NCBI RefSeq assembly: GCF_013155385.1 | Contig: NZ_JABJUQ010000007.1 | Coordinates: 2,753,501 to 2,817,500 of the forward strand | Reading direction: 5' to 3' | Source of the DNA: Bacillus sp. WMMC1349 | GTDB lineage: Bacteria > Bacillota > Bacilli > Bacillales > Bacillaceae | Length of the DNA stretch: 64,000 nt | Shown here: piece after piece, positions 37,522-46,174 of the stretch | How the letters are laid out: every line of letters begins with the position of its first letter | Numbering within the stretch: position 1 is the stretch's first letter | Program-made: the position numbers and the translations under genes | Notes under the pieces: generated by a model | Database searches by the model: none | Told to the model about the DNA's origin: nothing | The model's input: only the letters and a program-made list of their open reading frames with translations

Positions 37522-38694
37522 ATGAAATTTGGCTTATTACCTAGGATTATCACTGCAATTGTTCTCGGTGTTATCATTGGAAGTTTTGCTCCGCTTTGGC
37601 TTGTTAAAACCGCCGCTACTTTTAACGGCATTTTTGGTAGCTTCATTAAATTTGTCATTCCTTTTATTATTATCGCATTTATTGTTCCTGGTATCGGACA
37701 GATCGGTCGCGGGGCAGGGAAAATTCTCGGTATTACCGCGGGCATTGCTTATTTATCAACAATTATTGCCGGGCTTTTGGCATTTCTAGTCGGAACAAAC
37801 CTGCTTCCTTCCCTTATTGCCGGACATCAACTGCTCGATTTTAAAAATCCGGAAGAAGTTTTGCAAAAAGGCTTCTTTTCAATTGAAATGACCCCTTTTA
37901 TGGATGTCATGAGCGCGCTGATCTTCTCCTTTATCATGGGAATTGGGATCGCATATCTGTCAGGAAAAACATTAAAAAATGGGTTTGATGAATTTCAAAC
38001 GATCGTGGAAAAACTGATCTCATATATTATTATTCCATTACTTCCTATTCATATTTTCGGTATTTTTGCCAATATGACCTACGGCGGTCAAGTTCAAACA
38101 ATTTTATCCGTATTTGCAAAAGTATTTGTCATGATTATTGTACTGCATATTGTGATCCTCTTGCTTCAATATACTGTTGCAGGTCTTGCCAATAAGAGAA
38201 ATCCGTTCGCATTATTAAAAATCGTGGCACCCGCTTATTTTACTGCACTTGGTACACAGTCATCAGCAGCAACCATTCCTGTTACACTCAGGCAAGTACG
38301 AAAAACAGGAGCTAGCCAAAAAGTCGCTGATTTTGCCATCCCACTACTTGCCAACATCCATTTGTCAGGCAGTACGATTACACTGACAAGCTGTGCAATG
38401 GGAGTCATGATTTTAAACGGTCAGACACCAACTTTTACAACAATGATGCCATTTATTTTAATGCTGGGAATCACAATGGTTGCCGCCCCTGGTGCCCCAG
38501 GAGGAGCAGTTATGGCAGCAGCCGGTCTTTTACAATCAATGCTCGGCTTTAACGAGACAAGCATTTCCTTAATGATTGCCCTTTATCTTGCTCAAGACAG
38601 TTTAGGTACAGCTACAAACGTTACCGGAGACGGTGCACTCACCATGTTAATTCACAGACTGACTGCAGGAAAAGAAAAAGATGTACCCGCATAA
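37522..38694 (+). CDS. Dicarboxylate/amino acid:cation symporter (DAACS family)
   Basis: 390 residues with eight main helices plus re-entrant loops. The serine-rich motif LGTQSSAATIPVT and the region LSGSTITL and APGAPGGAVMAA are hallmarks of the GltP/SstT/DctP family, which takes up glutamate, aspartate, serine or dicarboxylates with Na+ or H+. Compared with GltP the protein is slightly short. Not found at this place in B. subtilis. The exact substrate is not predictable. Confidence 0.85.
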   Translation: MKFGLLPRIITAIVLGVIIGSFAPLWLVKTAATFNGIFGSFIKFVIPFIIIAFIVPGIGQIGRGAGKILGITAGIAYLSTIIAGLLAFLVGTNLLPSLIAGHQLLDFKNPEEVLQKGFFSIEMTPFMDVMSALIFSFIMGIGIAYLSGKTLKNGFDEFQTIVEKLISYIIIPLLPIHIFGIFANMTYGGQVQTILSVFAKVFVMIIVLHIVILLLQYTVAGLANKRNPFALLKIVAPAYFTALGTQSSAATIPVTLRQVRKTGASQKVADFAIPLLANIHLSGSTITLTSCAMGVMILNGQTPTFTTMMPFILMLGITMVAAPGAPGGAVMAAAGLLQSMLGFNETSISLMIALYLAQDSLGTATNVTGDGALTMLIHRLTAGKEKDVPA

Positions 38695-38701
38695 AGACAA
38701 T

Positions 38702-38737
38702 AAAGCCAAGATGTCACATCAGACACCTTGGCTTTTT
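38702..38737 (+). terminator. Terminator after the DAACS symporter
   Basis: Stem AAAGCCAAG / CTTGGCTTT with T-tail, placed between convergent genes. Confidence 0.85.
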
Positions 38738-38739
38738 GC

Positions 38740-38982
38740 TTAATTCGTCGAATTTAAGGAAACGAGTCGATATGTTAAAAAAGTGTAACCATCTGACCAT
38801 TCAAGCCGCTCAGCATACGCAGTACCGGTCATGTCTCCTTCCTTTGTTTTTCTTACTTCTATTGGTACATGAAGAGGATAAACACGGTAGCCCTCTTTTT
38901 TTAGGATAAATACGTTTTCTTCTATCCGCGTTTCTTTTCCTTTTGTGACAATCATCGTATTAAATTCAACTGGCATTCCCAC
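38740..38982 (-). CDS. ytmB: DUF2584 protein YtmB
   Basis: 80 residues beginning MGMPVEFNTMIVTKGKE and ending LVSLNSTN, the same frame and length as B. subtilis YtmB. Beta-rich in look, no transmembrane segment. Function unknown. The start is GTG (38980-38982) seven bases after GGGG. Followed by ytmA upstream in the same direction, likely one transcription unit ytmA-ytmB. Confidence 0.87.
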   Translation of the reverse strand: MGMPVEFNTMIVTKGKETRIEENVFILKKEGYRVYPLHVPIEVRKTKEGDMTGTAYAERLEWSDGYTFLTYRLVSLNSTN

Positions 38983-39035
38983 CGCATATCCCCATCCTTT
39001 ATCTCTATTCTCTTTAGTTTATCATAACTTGTCCG

Positions 39036-39809
39036 CTATCTGTTTTTCATCCATTGTGAAAGTTTTCTAACAACCCGCCTGTTTTCTAGCGGAGGAAAGT
39101 AATGAGTGAACTGCTGGAAATACCAGGTCTCAACCGATTTGTTTCGCTGGACTAATTCTTGTTCTAAATGATTGGCATGAGTGAACGAAACATTTTGATC
39201 CTGTACGCCATGAATCAGTAAAATTGGAGTTTCAATGTTGTCGAGTTTGGCTAATGGCGTCCTTCTTTGATACTCTTCAGGAACTTTTTCCGGTGAGCCT
39301 CCGATCACCCGCTTCATCATCCGCCGCAAATCTTTACGTTCCCGATAAACCATGACCATATCACTCACACCTCCCCACGATACTAACGATGTCACAGCAG
39401 ATTTCATTTGTATCGCTGTTAAAATCCCCATGATCCCGCCACGTGAAAAACCAAAGATATGAACGCGCTGATCTTTCACCAATCTATGCTTTTTTAATAG
39501 ACGAAAAGCCGCATATGCGTCTTCCCTGTCATCCCCCGCAAAATCTTCATTCCCTTCCCCACCTTGATTTCCTCTATAAAAGGGCGCAAGGACGACAAAA
39601 CCTTGTAAGGCAAATTGAACAATCCGTCCAGGTCTGACCATCCCAATGTTCTTGATTCCACCCCGCAAATATAAAAAACCGTCATAATGACCAGCAGCAG
39701 CCGGTTCAGCCAACAAACCTTTAACTTTTAACCCTTGTGAAAGGTATGTGACGACAAACAAGTGAACTTGTTTGCTTGGTGACGGAAATCTTCGTTTTTC
39801 AATCCACAT
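39036..39809 (-). CDS. ytmA: Alpha/beta hydrolase YtmA (prolyl-oligopeptidase type)
   Basis: 257 residues. Catalytic serine S122 in GFSRGG, acid D in LIHGVQDQNV and a late His in QFTHYFPP make an S9-like hydrolase. No propeller domain is present, so small peptides or esters are likely substrates; the true one is unknown. Sits directly upstream of ytmB and divergent from ytlA. Confidence 0.84.
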   Translation of the reverse strand: MWIEKRRFPSPSKQVHLFVVTYLSQGLKVKGLLAEPAAAGHYDGFLYLRGGIKNIGMVRPGRIVQFALQGFVVLAPFYRGNQGGEGNEDFAGDDREDAYAAFRLLKKHRLVKDQRVHIFGFSRGGIMGILTAIQMKSAVTSLVSWGGVSDMVMVYRERKDLRRMMKRVIGGSPEKVPEEYQRRTPLAKLDNIETPILLIHGVQDQNVSFTHANHLEQELVQRNKSVETWYFQQFTHYFPPLENRRVVRKLSQWMKNR

Positions 39810-39917
39810 GATTCAAATACACCTCTTTTACTCCGCAGCTATCCCTCACACCTATTTTGTCATTAACATAGACTATTTTATGCCGAAAGCAACCGAAATG
39901 AAAGGAGTGGGATCGGT

Positions 39918-40910
39918 TTGAAGCGTTTCTTTTTTACTTTATTATCCTTCACCTTTATGCTGTTTATCCTCACTTCCTGTAGCGAACAAAAAACTGAAAA
40001 GATTCATCTTGCTGAAGTGACCCGTTCTCTTTTTTATACACCCTTATATGTCGCTATATCTGAAGGTTTTTTTAAAGAAGAAGGATTGGATGTTGAACTG
40101 AAAACAACTTGGGGTGGAGATAAAACAATGACAACTCTCCTATCAAACAGTACTGATATCGCGTTAATCGGTTCAGAAACATCCATTTATGTAAATGCTC
40201 AAGGGGCAAGTGATCCAGTCATCAATTTCGCCCAGCTTACACAGACGGACGGCACGTTTCTAGTGTCTAGAGAAAAAATTAATCATTTTAACTGGAAATC
40301 ATTGCAAGGTAAAACCTTCCTCGGTCAACGTAAAGGAGGAATGCCCCAAATGGCTGGTGAGTTTGTCTTGAAAAAGAAAGGAATTGATCCACAAAAAGAT
40401 ATCAACTTGATCCAGTCAATTGATTTTGCAAACATTCCAAATAGTTTTGCTTCTGGAACTGGCGATTTCGTTCAGCTCTTCGAACCACAAGCTTCTATTT
40501 TTGAAAAAGAGGGAATTGGTCATATTGTTGCCTCTTTCGGTAAAGAATCAGGAAAAATTCCTTATACCACATTTATGGCTAAAAAAAGCTATCTAGAGAA
40601 AAACACTGATAAGGTAGAAAAGTTCACCCGTGCCATTTATAAAGCACAGCAGTGGGTCTTGTCACACTCTGCAAAAGATGCGGCCACAAGTATACGACAA
40701 CATTTTCAAGATACAGACCTTTCCATCATTGAATCATCAATTAATCGGTATAAACAGCAAAAAACGTTTGCGGAAAATCCGATCTTGAATGAAAAAGAAT
40801 GGAAACTGCTTCAAACCATTATAGATGAAGCCGGGGAGCTCCCGAAATACACACCTTACGAAGAAATGGTCAATTCAAAAATTGCCGAAAAGGTCACAAA
40901 AAAACACTAG
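39918..40910 (+). CDS. ytlA: ABC transporter substrate-binding lipoprotein YtlA
   Basis: 330 residues with a lipoprotein signal: helix FFFTLLSFTFMLFILTSC, lipid-bearing C21. The mature part is NMT1/SsuA-like (LFYTPLYVAISEGFFKEEGLDVELKTT, then LSNSTDIALIGSETS), the fold of thiamine-precursor, taurine and sulfonate binders. TTG start behind AAAGGAGTGGG. First of ytlACD. No TPP riboswitch was seen upstream, which argues weakly against a thiamine role. Confidence 0.87.
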   Translation: MKRFFFTLLSFTFMLFILTSCSEQKTEKIHLAEVTRSLFYTPLYVAISEGFFKEEGLDVELKTTWGGDKTMTTLLSNSTDIALIGSETSIYVNAQGASDPVINFAQLTQTDGTFLVSREKINHFNWKSLQGKTFLGQRKGGMPQMAGEFVLKKKGIDPQKDINLIQSIDFANIPNSFASGTGDFVQLFEPQASIFEKEGIGHIVASFGKESGKIPYTTFMAKKSYLEKNTDKVEKFTRAIYKAQQWVLSHSAKDAATSIRQHFQDTDLSIIESSINRYKQQKTFAENPILNEKEWKLLQTIIDEAGELPKYTPYEEMVNSKIAEKVTKKH

Positions 40911-40922
40911 GAGGTGGCCGGA

Positions 40923-41693
40923 TTGTCTTTTTTAAAAGTACAGGATATCACCCATACTTACTTTACTATGCAAGAAAAAACAACAGCGCTCACCAATATT
41001 CAATTCGATGTCGAAAAAGGGGAGTTTGTCTCCTTGATTGGTCCTAGCGGATGTGGAAAAACAACATTACTATCCATTATAGCTGGCATTATTTCACCCA
41101 CAGCAGGCCGTGTCCTTATTGAAAATAGCCAAAAAAATCGGCAAATTGGTTATATGCTACAACAGGATTATTTATTTCCTTGGAAAACAATCGAGGAAAA
41201 TCTTCTACTTGGTCTACGGATTACTAAACAACTGAATAACAAAACAAAACAGTCAGCTTTTGATTTATTGGCGAAGCTTGGATTACAGCAAATTGAAAAC
41301 AAATACCCCCATGAATTGTCCGGCGGTATGAGACAAAGAGCCGCATTAGCCCGCACACTGGCCGTTGATCCAGATATATTGCTACTTGATGAACCTTTTT
41401 CAGCTCTTGACTACCAGACAAAACTTAACCTTGAAGACTTGGTTTTTAACACATTAAATACCTTTCAAAAAACAGCCATCCTTGTCACTCACGATATTGA
41501 AGAAGCAATTGCGATGAGCAGTCGAATTTACCTGTTTTCAAAACAGCCGGGAACAATCTATAAAACCTTTATCGTTCCAAAGACATTACAATCTCTAACA
41601 CCCTTTAAAGCAAGGCAACAACCCGAATTTCAGACCTTTTTTCAAAATATATGGAAGGAGCTCAATCACCTTGAACAACATCAAACAGAGTGA
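40923..41693 (+). CDS. ytlC: ABC transporter ATP-binding protein YtlC
   Basis: 256 residues. Walker [12 protein letters not shown]-loop [10 protein letters not shown], signature [15 protein letters not shown], Walker [13 protein letters not shown] and H-loop VTHDIEEA: the SsuB/TauB type. Start TTG at 40923, eight bases after AGGAGG; a GTG three codons earlier is inside the ribosome site. The gene overlaps ytlD by 23 bases. Confidence 0.9.
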   Translation: MSFLKVQDITHTYFTMQEKTTALTNIQFDVEKGEFVSLIGPSGCGKTTLLSIIAGIISPTAGRVLIENSQKNRQIGYMLQQDYLFPWKTIEENLLLGLRITKQLNNKTKQSAFDLLAKLGLQQIENKYPHELSGGMRQRAALARTLAVDPDILLLDEPFSALDYQTKLNLEDLVFNTLNTFQKTAILVTHDIEEAIAMSSRIYLFSKQPGTIYKTFIVPKTLQSLTPFKARQQPEFQTFFQNIWKELNHLEQHQTE

Positions 41694-42483
41694 CTCTCAT
41701 CACGAACAATTTCTAAAAAAGCATCAGTATGAACAAAGACAAATTCGTTTTTATCAAATAGCCATTTTTATTTTATTTTTCACACTATGGGAAATCGCGA
41801 GCCGGCTAAATTGGATTGACCCGCTTATTTTTAGTTCACCTTCAGCTGTTTGGACACTTTTTCTTGAAAAAATCGGGGACGGTTCACTACTAGGGCATAT
41901 TGGGGTAACAGTATTTGAAACGATTCTCGGATTTCTAATCGGAACTTTACTTGGAACATCTTTGGCTGCTTTTTTATGGTGGTTCCCAATAATATCCAAA
42001 GTGTTAGATCCCTATCTTGTCGTCTTAAATGCAATGCCAAAAGTAGCACTTGGACCTATCCTTATCGTTGCTATCGGTCCTAGTCTCACAAGTATTATTG
42101 CCATGGGTGCTATCATTAGTGTGATCATTACCACTATCGTTGTCTATACGTCATTTGAAGAAACTGACGGGAACTATATTAAAGTCATGAAAACATTTGG
42201 AGCTAAAAAAAGCGAAATATTTAAAGAAGTCATCTTCCCAGCTTCAATTCCTGCCATCATTTCTACACTGAAAGTCAATGTTGGATTGAGCTGGGTTGGT
42301 GTGATTGTAGGAGAATTTTTAGTATCAGCTCAGGGGCTAGGCTATATGATCATTTACGGATTTCAAGTCTTTCAATTTACCCTTGTCATGTTAAGTCTTC
42401 TCATCATCGCTATCTTCGCTGCCATGATGTATAAGGGTATTGAATGTTTAGAAAGAAGATGGATGAAAGGAAGAATGAATTGA
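41671..42483 (+). CDS. ytlD: ABC transporter permease YtlD
   Basis: 270 residues, six helices, with the EAA-type cytoplasmic loop ([27 protein letters not shown]) of binding-protein-dependent permeases, SsuC/TauC type. TTG start lies inside ytlC behind AAGGAG. Completes the YtlA-YtlC-YtlD importer; substrate may be a sulfonate or a pyrimidine-like compound. Confidence 0.89.
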   Translation: MNNIKQSDSHHEQFLKKHQYEQRQIRFYQIAIFILFFTLWEIASRLNWIDPLIFSSPSAVWTLFLEKIGDGSLLGHIGVTVFETILGFLIGTLLGTSLAAFLWWFPIISKVLDPYLVVLNAMPKVALGPILIVAIGPSLTSIIAMGAIISVIITTIVVYTSFEETDGNYIKVMKTFGAKKSEIFKEVIFPASIPAIISTLKVNVGLSWVGVIVGEFLVSAQGLGYMIIYGFQVFQFTLVMLSLLIIAIFAAMMYKGIECLERRWMKGRMN

Positions 42484-42486
42484 TCA

Positions 42487-42514
42487 AAAGGCTCCGGTTT
42501 AATGCCGGACCTTT
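42487..42514. terminator. Bidirectional terminator between ytlD and ytkD
   Basis: AAAGG-C-TCCGG / CCGGA-CCTTT between convergent genes, T-rich on both sides. Confidence 0.75.
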
Positions 42515-42990
42515 CATTCAATTAAACCATCTTGTTTAAGTTTCTCAAGGGTCATTTTAAGAACTGAATCTTTCATAATAAAACTGTACTGTCTATTTTT
42601 TGCAATATCTTTAGGTAGACGCTTAAGCAAAATAGGGCCTTTCGTTTCATAGTATGTGTCTTGCTCTTCAATTTTTGCAATCTCAGCAAAATATATATTC
42701 TTTACAATTACTTTTTCTCTCCCAAGCACTTTATATTGTCCAACATATGTAAGTCTTTTGATCGAAGCCCCTGTTTCTTCTTTAACCTCCCGCGATGCCG
42801 CCTCTTCTGGATTTTCTAAAGGCTCCACTTTACCACCTGGAAATTCAAATCCTCTATCTTGATGATTTGTTAAAAGCCACTGATTTTGATATCTGCAAAT
42901 CACCCATACATGTTTCGGAGTCAATGAAAAAGGATGCTTTTCAAAAGAAAGCTGAACTGTATTGCGGTAGAAATCTTTAAATACATACAT
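42514..42990 (-). CDS. ytkD: Nudix hydrolase YtkD (MutT-like)
   Basis: 158 residues. Complete Nudix box GGKVEPLENPEEAASREVKEETGA, and the YtkD-specific segments HVWVICRYQNQWLLT and VLGREKVIVKNIYF. YtkD hydrolyses nucleoside triphosphates, including 8-oxo-dGTP, and protects from oxidative damage. Start ATG 42988-42990 (MYVFKDFYRN), six bases after GAGGG; a longer frame upstream has no counterpart in YtkD. In B. subtilis it is near dps, as here. Confidence 0.9.
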   Translation of the reverse strand: MYVFKDFYRNTVQLSFEKHPFSLTPKHVWVICRYQNQWLLTNHQDRGFEFPGGKVEPLENPEEAASREVKEETGASIKRLTYVGQYKVLGREKVIVKNIYFAEIAKIEEQDTYYETKGPILLKRLPKDIAKNRQYSFIMKDSVLKMTLEKLKQDGLIE

Positions 42991-43125
42991 GATAATCCCT
43001 CTTATCCGTTTCCTTTCTTCTTCCACTCATCATATCACATATCCGTTTTTTCGCTAGTGATTTTATCAATTTACCCTAATGAATTAACTTTTTATAAGAA
43101 AAATGACGGATGTAGTCGAAATAAA

Positions 43126-43152
43126 TGAAACCTTAGTTAATAGAAACCCGTA
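43126..43152 (+). promoter_or_regulatory. Possible ECF sigma promoter of the terD operon
   Basis: TGAAAC (43126-43131) and CGTA (43149-43152) with 17 bp between; SigW/SigM/SigX promoters have TGAAAC-N16-CGT(A/C). The B. subtilis terD-family operon yceCDEFGH is under such ECF factors. Spacing is one base long, so tentative. Confidence 0.4.
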
Positions 43153-43240
43153 ATATAGATGCAATTATATAGTTCAATTGTTTTTTAATATTTAAGTTTC
43201 ATATGATATATGATGATCGAAACGAAAAGGAGGAATCAAG

Positions 43241-44200
43241 GTGGGAATTCAATCTTCATCAAAATCTAAAAGCGGGATTCAGCTAGGTGGTAGCCATCCA
43301 AATCCCAACCAACCGCAACAACAGACAAACCAAAATCAGCAGCCAGCACAAAATCAACAAATACCGAATCAAAGTCAACAAGCTTGGCAGCAGCCAGCAC
43401 AAAATCAGCAAATACCGAATCAAAGTCAACAAGCTTGGCAGCAACCAGCACAAAATCAGCAAATACCGAATCAAAGCCAACAAGCTTGGCAGCAACCAGC
43501 ACAAAATCAGCAAATACCGAATCAAAGTCAACAAGCTTGGCAGCAACCAGCACAAAATCAGCAAATACCGAATCAAAGCCAACAGTATGGACAGGCGATG
43601 TCACCACAAGGAAATCAGTCATTTGCCAACAGTATCACCCTAGTCAAAGGGCAAAAATTTGATTTAACAAAAGGAAACCCTTCATTGGATCAAATCCAGA
43701 TCGGATTGGGCTGGGATCTCAGGTTTGATGGAGTAAGCTATGATTTGGATGCCGAACTATTTTTACTGGATCAGACCGGAAGAGTCCAATCACCGCATCA
43801 TTTTATTTTTTATAATAACCCGCTAAGTCCAGATGGAGCTGTCCAACATTCTGGGGACAACACTAGTGGTCAAGGAGAAGGTGATGATGAAAGCATCACT
43901 GTCCAATTAAGCAAAATTTCTCCTGATATTCAGCGAATTGCAATTACTGTCACCATTCATGATGCCAATAGCAAACGCCAAAATTTCGGACAAGTTGCTA
44001 ATGCCTACATAAGAGTGATAAACCGGCAAAACAACACAGAAATTTGCAAATTTAATTTGACAGACGATTACTCAACAAGTATCTCGATTATTTTTGCTGA
44101 ACTTTATCGCTACAATGGAGAATGGAAATTTAATGCTCTTGGAGAAGGAAGCAGCCTTGATCTGAGCGGAATTTGCAATCGTTTTGGACTATCACTTTAA
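43241..44200 (+). CDS. TerD-family stress protein with Q/N-rich repeat N-terminus
   Basis: 319 residues. Residues 1-34 are polar (SSSKSKSGIQLGG); residues 35-119 are five near-identical 17-residue units (PAQNQQIPNQSQQAWQQ), a low-complexity Q/N tract; residues 130-319 are a TerD domain (LVKGQKFDLTKGNPSLDQIQIGLGWDL, then FLLDQTGRV, GDNTSGQGEGDDE, RIAITVTIHD) with the acidic residues that bind Ca2+ in this family. TerD proteins act in tellurite, phage and cell-envelope stress responses. GTG start behind AAAGGAGG. It heads an operon with an AIM24 gene. Not present at this locus in B. subtilis. Confidence 0.85.
   Translation: MGIQSSSKSKSGIQLGGSHPNPNQPQQQTNQNQQPAQNQQIPNQSQQAWQQPAQNQQIPNQSQQAWQQPAQNQQIPNQSQQAWQQPAQNQQIPNQSQQAWQQPAQNQQIPNQSQQYGQAMSPQGNQSFANSITLVKGQKFDLTKGNPSLDQIQIGLGWDLRFDGVSYDLDAELFLLDQTGRVQSPHHFIFYNNPLSPDGAVQHSGDNTSGQGEGDDESITVQLSKISPDIQRIAITVTIHDANSKRQNFGQVANAYIRVINRQNNTEICKFNLTDDYSTSISIIFAELYRYNGEWKFNALGEGSSLDLSGICNRFGLSL
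43343..43597 (+). repeat. Five 51-bp tandem repeats within the TerD gene
   Basis: Units of exactly 51 bp in phase (43343, 43394, 43445, 43496, 43547), differing only at a few third positions; the last ends in SQQYGQ. Because the unit is a multiple of three, all other frames stay open too. Confidence 0.95.
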
Positions 44201-44227
44201 CATTCTATATTAAGGGAGAGATCTTCT

Positions 44228-45067
44228 TTGGGTTTTTATCTAGATACAGTACAAGAATTAACACTAAAAGCAGAAGGAAACGGCAGTTTTTTTGCCAAAA
44301 AAGGGGCAATGATTGCTGATCAAGGGCAATTCAAATACAGCAAGCGATTACTTGGTACAAACCAAGGAAATGTTGTCAAACAGGTTTTCAACCATATAAG
44401 CAGAAAATTCACTGGTGAAAATCTTGAAATGATGGAAGTAACCGGTCAAGGTGTCTGCTATTTAGCTGATCAAAGTGAACATGTTACAGTTATCAATTTA
44501 GAACCTAATGGTCCTTGGCAAAGTGTTTGTGTTGAAAGTGAAGATTTATTAGCATTTACTGAGACTTGTCATTATGGAGTTACACCTGTTGGTGTCGGTG
44601 TCTTATCGCAAAAAGGACTGTTCACTTCAAAGCTTACATATAATGGACCAGGGGCACAAGTTGCCATTAAAACAGCCGGTAATCCGTTAATACTTGAAGG
44701 TCCTTGTCGGGTGGATCCTGATGCGATTGTCTCTTGGACAGGACCTTCACCGAAAGTAAAATTAGATGTAAACTGGAAAACAATTATTGGACAGACGTCT
44801 GGAGAATCTTATATGTTTGAATTTAAGGAACCTGGACAAATCGTTGTTGTTCAACCGTTTGAGAGACAAGCAGGACTTAAGGTCGGACTTGATGACAATC
44901 GCTATCAAGCAGAAACGCAAAACAGCGCTTGGCAGAACACTCGCCAAGGAATTACGAATCAACCGACACATCAAAATCATTATCATTCTCAACAACCCCA
45001 TTCCCATCAAGAACAGAGTGGTGGCGGACTGGGAGATATGGTCAATAATTTTTTAAATAGACGATAA
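44228..45067 (+). CDS. AIM24-family protein with H/Q-rich tail
   Basis: 279 residues. Residues 1-220 have the beta-solenoid pattern of AIM24 (DUF124): GNGSFFAKKGAMIADQGQFKY, GQGVCYLADQSEHV, VGVGVLSQKGLFTSKL. The tail (235-279) is rich in Q, N and H (NHYHSQQPHSHQEQSGGG), echoing the Q/N tract of the TerD protein. Bacterial AIM24 function is unknown; the family is named for a mitochondrial inner-membrane organiser. TTG start behind GGGAGAGATCTTC, 27 bases after terD, so co-transcribed. Confidence 0.8.
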   Translation: MGFYLDTVQELTLKAEGNGSFFAKKGAMIADQGQFKYSKRLLGTNQGNVVKQVFNHISRKFTGENLEMMEVTGQGVCYLADQSEHVTVINLEPNGPWQSVCVESEDLLAFTETCHYGVTPVGVGVLSQKGLFTSKLTYNGPGAQVAIKTAGNPLILEGPCRVDPDAIVSWTGPSPKVKLDVNWKTIIGQTSGESYMFEFKEPGQIVVVQPFERQAGLKVGLDDNRYQAETQNSAWQNTRQGITNQPTHQNHYHSQQPHSHQEQSGGGLGDMVNNFLNRR

Positions 45068-45088
45068 TCGGTTAAACGGTAAGTGATA

Positions 45089-45178
45089 ATGAAAAAAGAA
45101 AAATCTTTTATGAACTCCGAATGGTTCTTTATGATCATTTGTATGATGGGCGGTCTACTATTTCTTTTAACAAAATGA
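45089..45178 (+). CDS. 29-residue membrane peptide at the end of the terD-AIM24 operon
   Basis: ATG at 45089 gives MKKEKSFMNSEW followed by one hydrophobic helix (FFMIICMMGGLLFLL) and a TGA at 45176. A moderate ribosome site (GGTAAGTGAT) and its place between the AIM24 stop and a strong terminator support it. No homologue recognised. Confidence 0.55.
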   Translation: MKKEKSFMNSEWFFMIICMMGGLLFLLTK

Positions 45179-45189
45179 ATTTAATCTAT

Positions 45190-45240
45190 GGCTGTTCAGA
45201 AAGTCAGTGAGTGTAGCTGACTTTCTGATAGCCTTTTTTT
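45190..45240 (+). terminator. Terminator of the terD operon
   Basis: Long stem GGCTGTTCAGAAAGTCAG / CTGACTTTCTGATAGCC followed by TTTTTTT. The 5' arm resembles the left end of the dispersed element. Confidence 0.92.
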
Positions 45241-45277
45241 GTGTCATGACTTAGTCTAAAACACTCCCTGCATTAAA

Positions 45278-45335
45278 ACTATAAAATAGTCGTCTCAAAA
45301 TAGCCCCTCGTAAAAGTACTATAAAATAGTCGTCT
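45278..45335. repeat. Twin palindromic direct repeats
   Basis: ACTATAAAATAGTCGTCT occurs at 45278-45295 and again at 45318-45335, 40 bases apart; each starts with the palindrome ACTATAAAATAGT. Confidence 0.7.
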
Positions 45336-45350
45336 TCCTCTGTACATGTT

Positions 45351-45674
45351 TTAATCTACCGAATTCATTTCATGTAACCCATTCTCACTGATAAAGGATT
45401 TTGTTTGTGCATTTCCGAGTTGGTAAATCATTGAATAAATGTTTTTGCGCAGTTCATCCATTTTATCATTGGAACTATCATTATGATACTCAACAATCGG
45501 TACATGCGCGCGGAAAAAATTAATCCAATCCTCTGAGTACAGTTGGTCAAAATACTCTCGCAAAACAGAAACTTCTTCATCTGTTGCCGCAATTTCAAAT
45601 TCCCAAGGAGATACGTTGGAATGCTGTGAAATCATCCCATCTTGTACAGAAACATAATATGTCTTCTTGTTCAA
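45351..45674 (-). CDS. Hypothetical protein (about 107 residues)
   Basis: Soluble, acidic, no membrane segment: KKTYYVSVQDGMISQHSNVSPWEFEIAATDEEVSVLREYFDQL, then a helical second half. No family recognised for certain. The start is set at TTG 45674, seven bases after GGGGG; an ATG two codons upstream (45680) is only one base from that run. Sits alone downstream of the terD operon terminator. Confidence 0.6.
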   Translation of the reverse strand: MNKKTYYVSVQDGMISQHSNVSPWEFEIAATDEEVSVLREYFDQLYSEDWINFFRAHVPIVEYHNDSSNDKMDELRKNIYSMIYQLGNAQTKSFISENGLHEMNSVD

Positions 45675-45794
45675 TGCCATGCCCCCTTTTCATGTTAGTA
45701 TAGCCAGTTAGGATAAATTATACGAGGCACAAAAAATAAACATACTAACATTAGTAGCAAAGACCACGGCCATGGTTTGTACTACTATGAAGTG

Positions 45795-46108
45795 AAGAAA
45801 GGTCGAACAGCCCCTGGGACCATTTAGAGTCCGCACCATAAACGACCAACTTCACACCCTTATATGATTGGGTCCTTCAAATTACGGAAAATTTTATTCT
45901 TTATGATTACACTACGAAAAAAAACAAAGAATCATCTAGTGGAGTATGATGACAAATTAAAAACGCAACCTCAGAGAAAACCTCGTAAAGTTGCGTCCAT
46001 TGCGTGTATAAATAAGTTTTTGAAAGTGGTTTTACACCTTATTACACACGGAATACACATAATTACGAAACAGCATCCATCCAATTCGTAATCAATTTAC
46101 CCAATTGA
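45795..46108 (+). pseudogene. C-terminal remnant of an IS110-family transposase
   Basis: In one frame, KRPTSHPYMIGSFKLRKILFFMITLRKKTKNHLVEYDDKL followed by PRKVASIACINKFLKVVLHLITHGI resembles the C-terminal (transposase_20 and tail) part of IS110 transposases; an internal stop (45831 region) and a frameshift near 46053 (the true end reads YETASIQF in another frame, stop 46106-46108) show decay. The catalytic N-terminal DEDD part is gone. Confidence 0.6.
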
Positions 46109-46174
46109 CCTAGCCAAAAAAATCTTTTCATTAATTTGAAAAAATCTTACAAAATACTTGACTGGAGGTAAAAT

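Noticed and set aside
39810..39917. TPP riboswitch before ytlACD
   Set aside because: No CUGAGA or ACCUGAUCUGG-like core is present in this short region.
43266..43643. Overlapping open frames on both strands across the TerD repeat tract
   Set aside because: A 51-bp unit is a multiple of three, so a stop-free unit stays stop-free in any frame; there are no ribosome sites and the TerD frame explains the tract.
45864..46091. 75-codon ORF as a new gene
   Set aside because: Its sequence resembles an IS110 transposase C-terminus and continues upstream past a stop, so it is a remnant.
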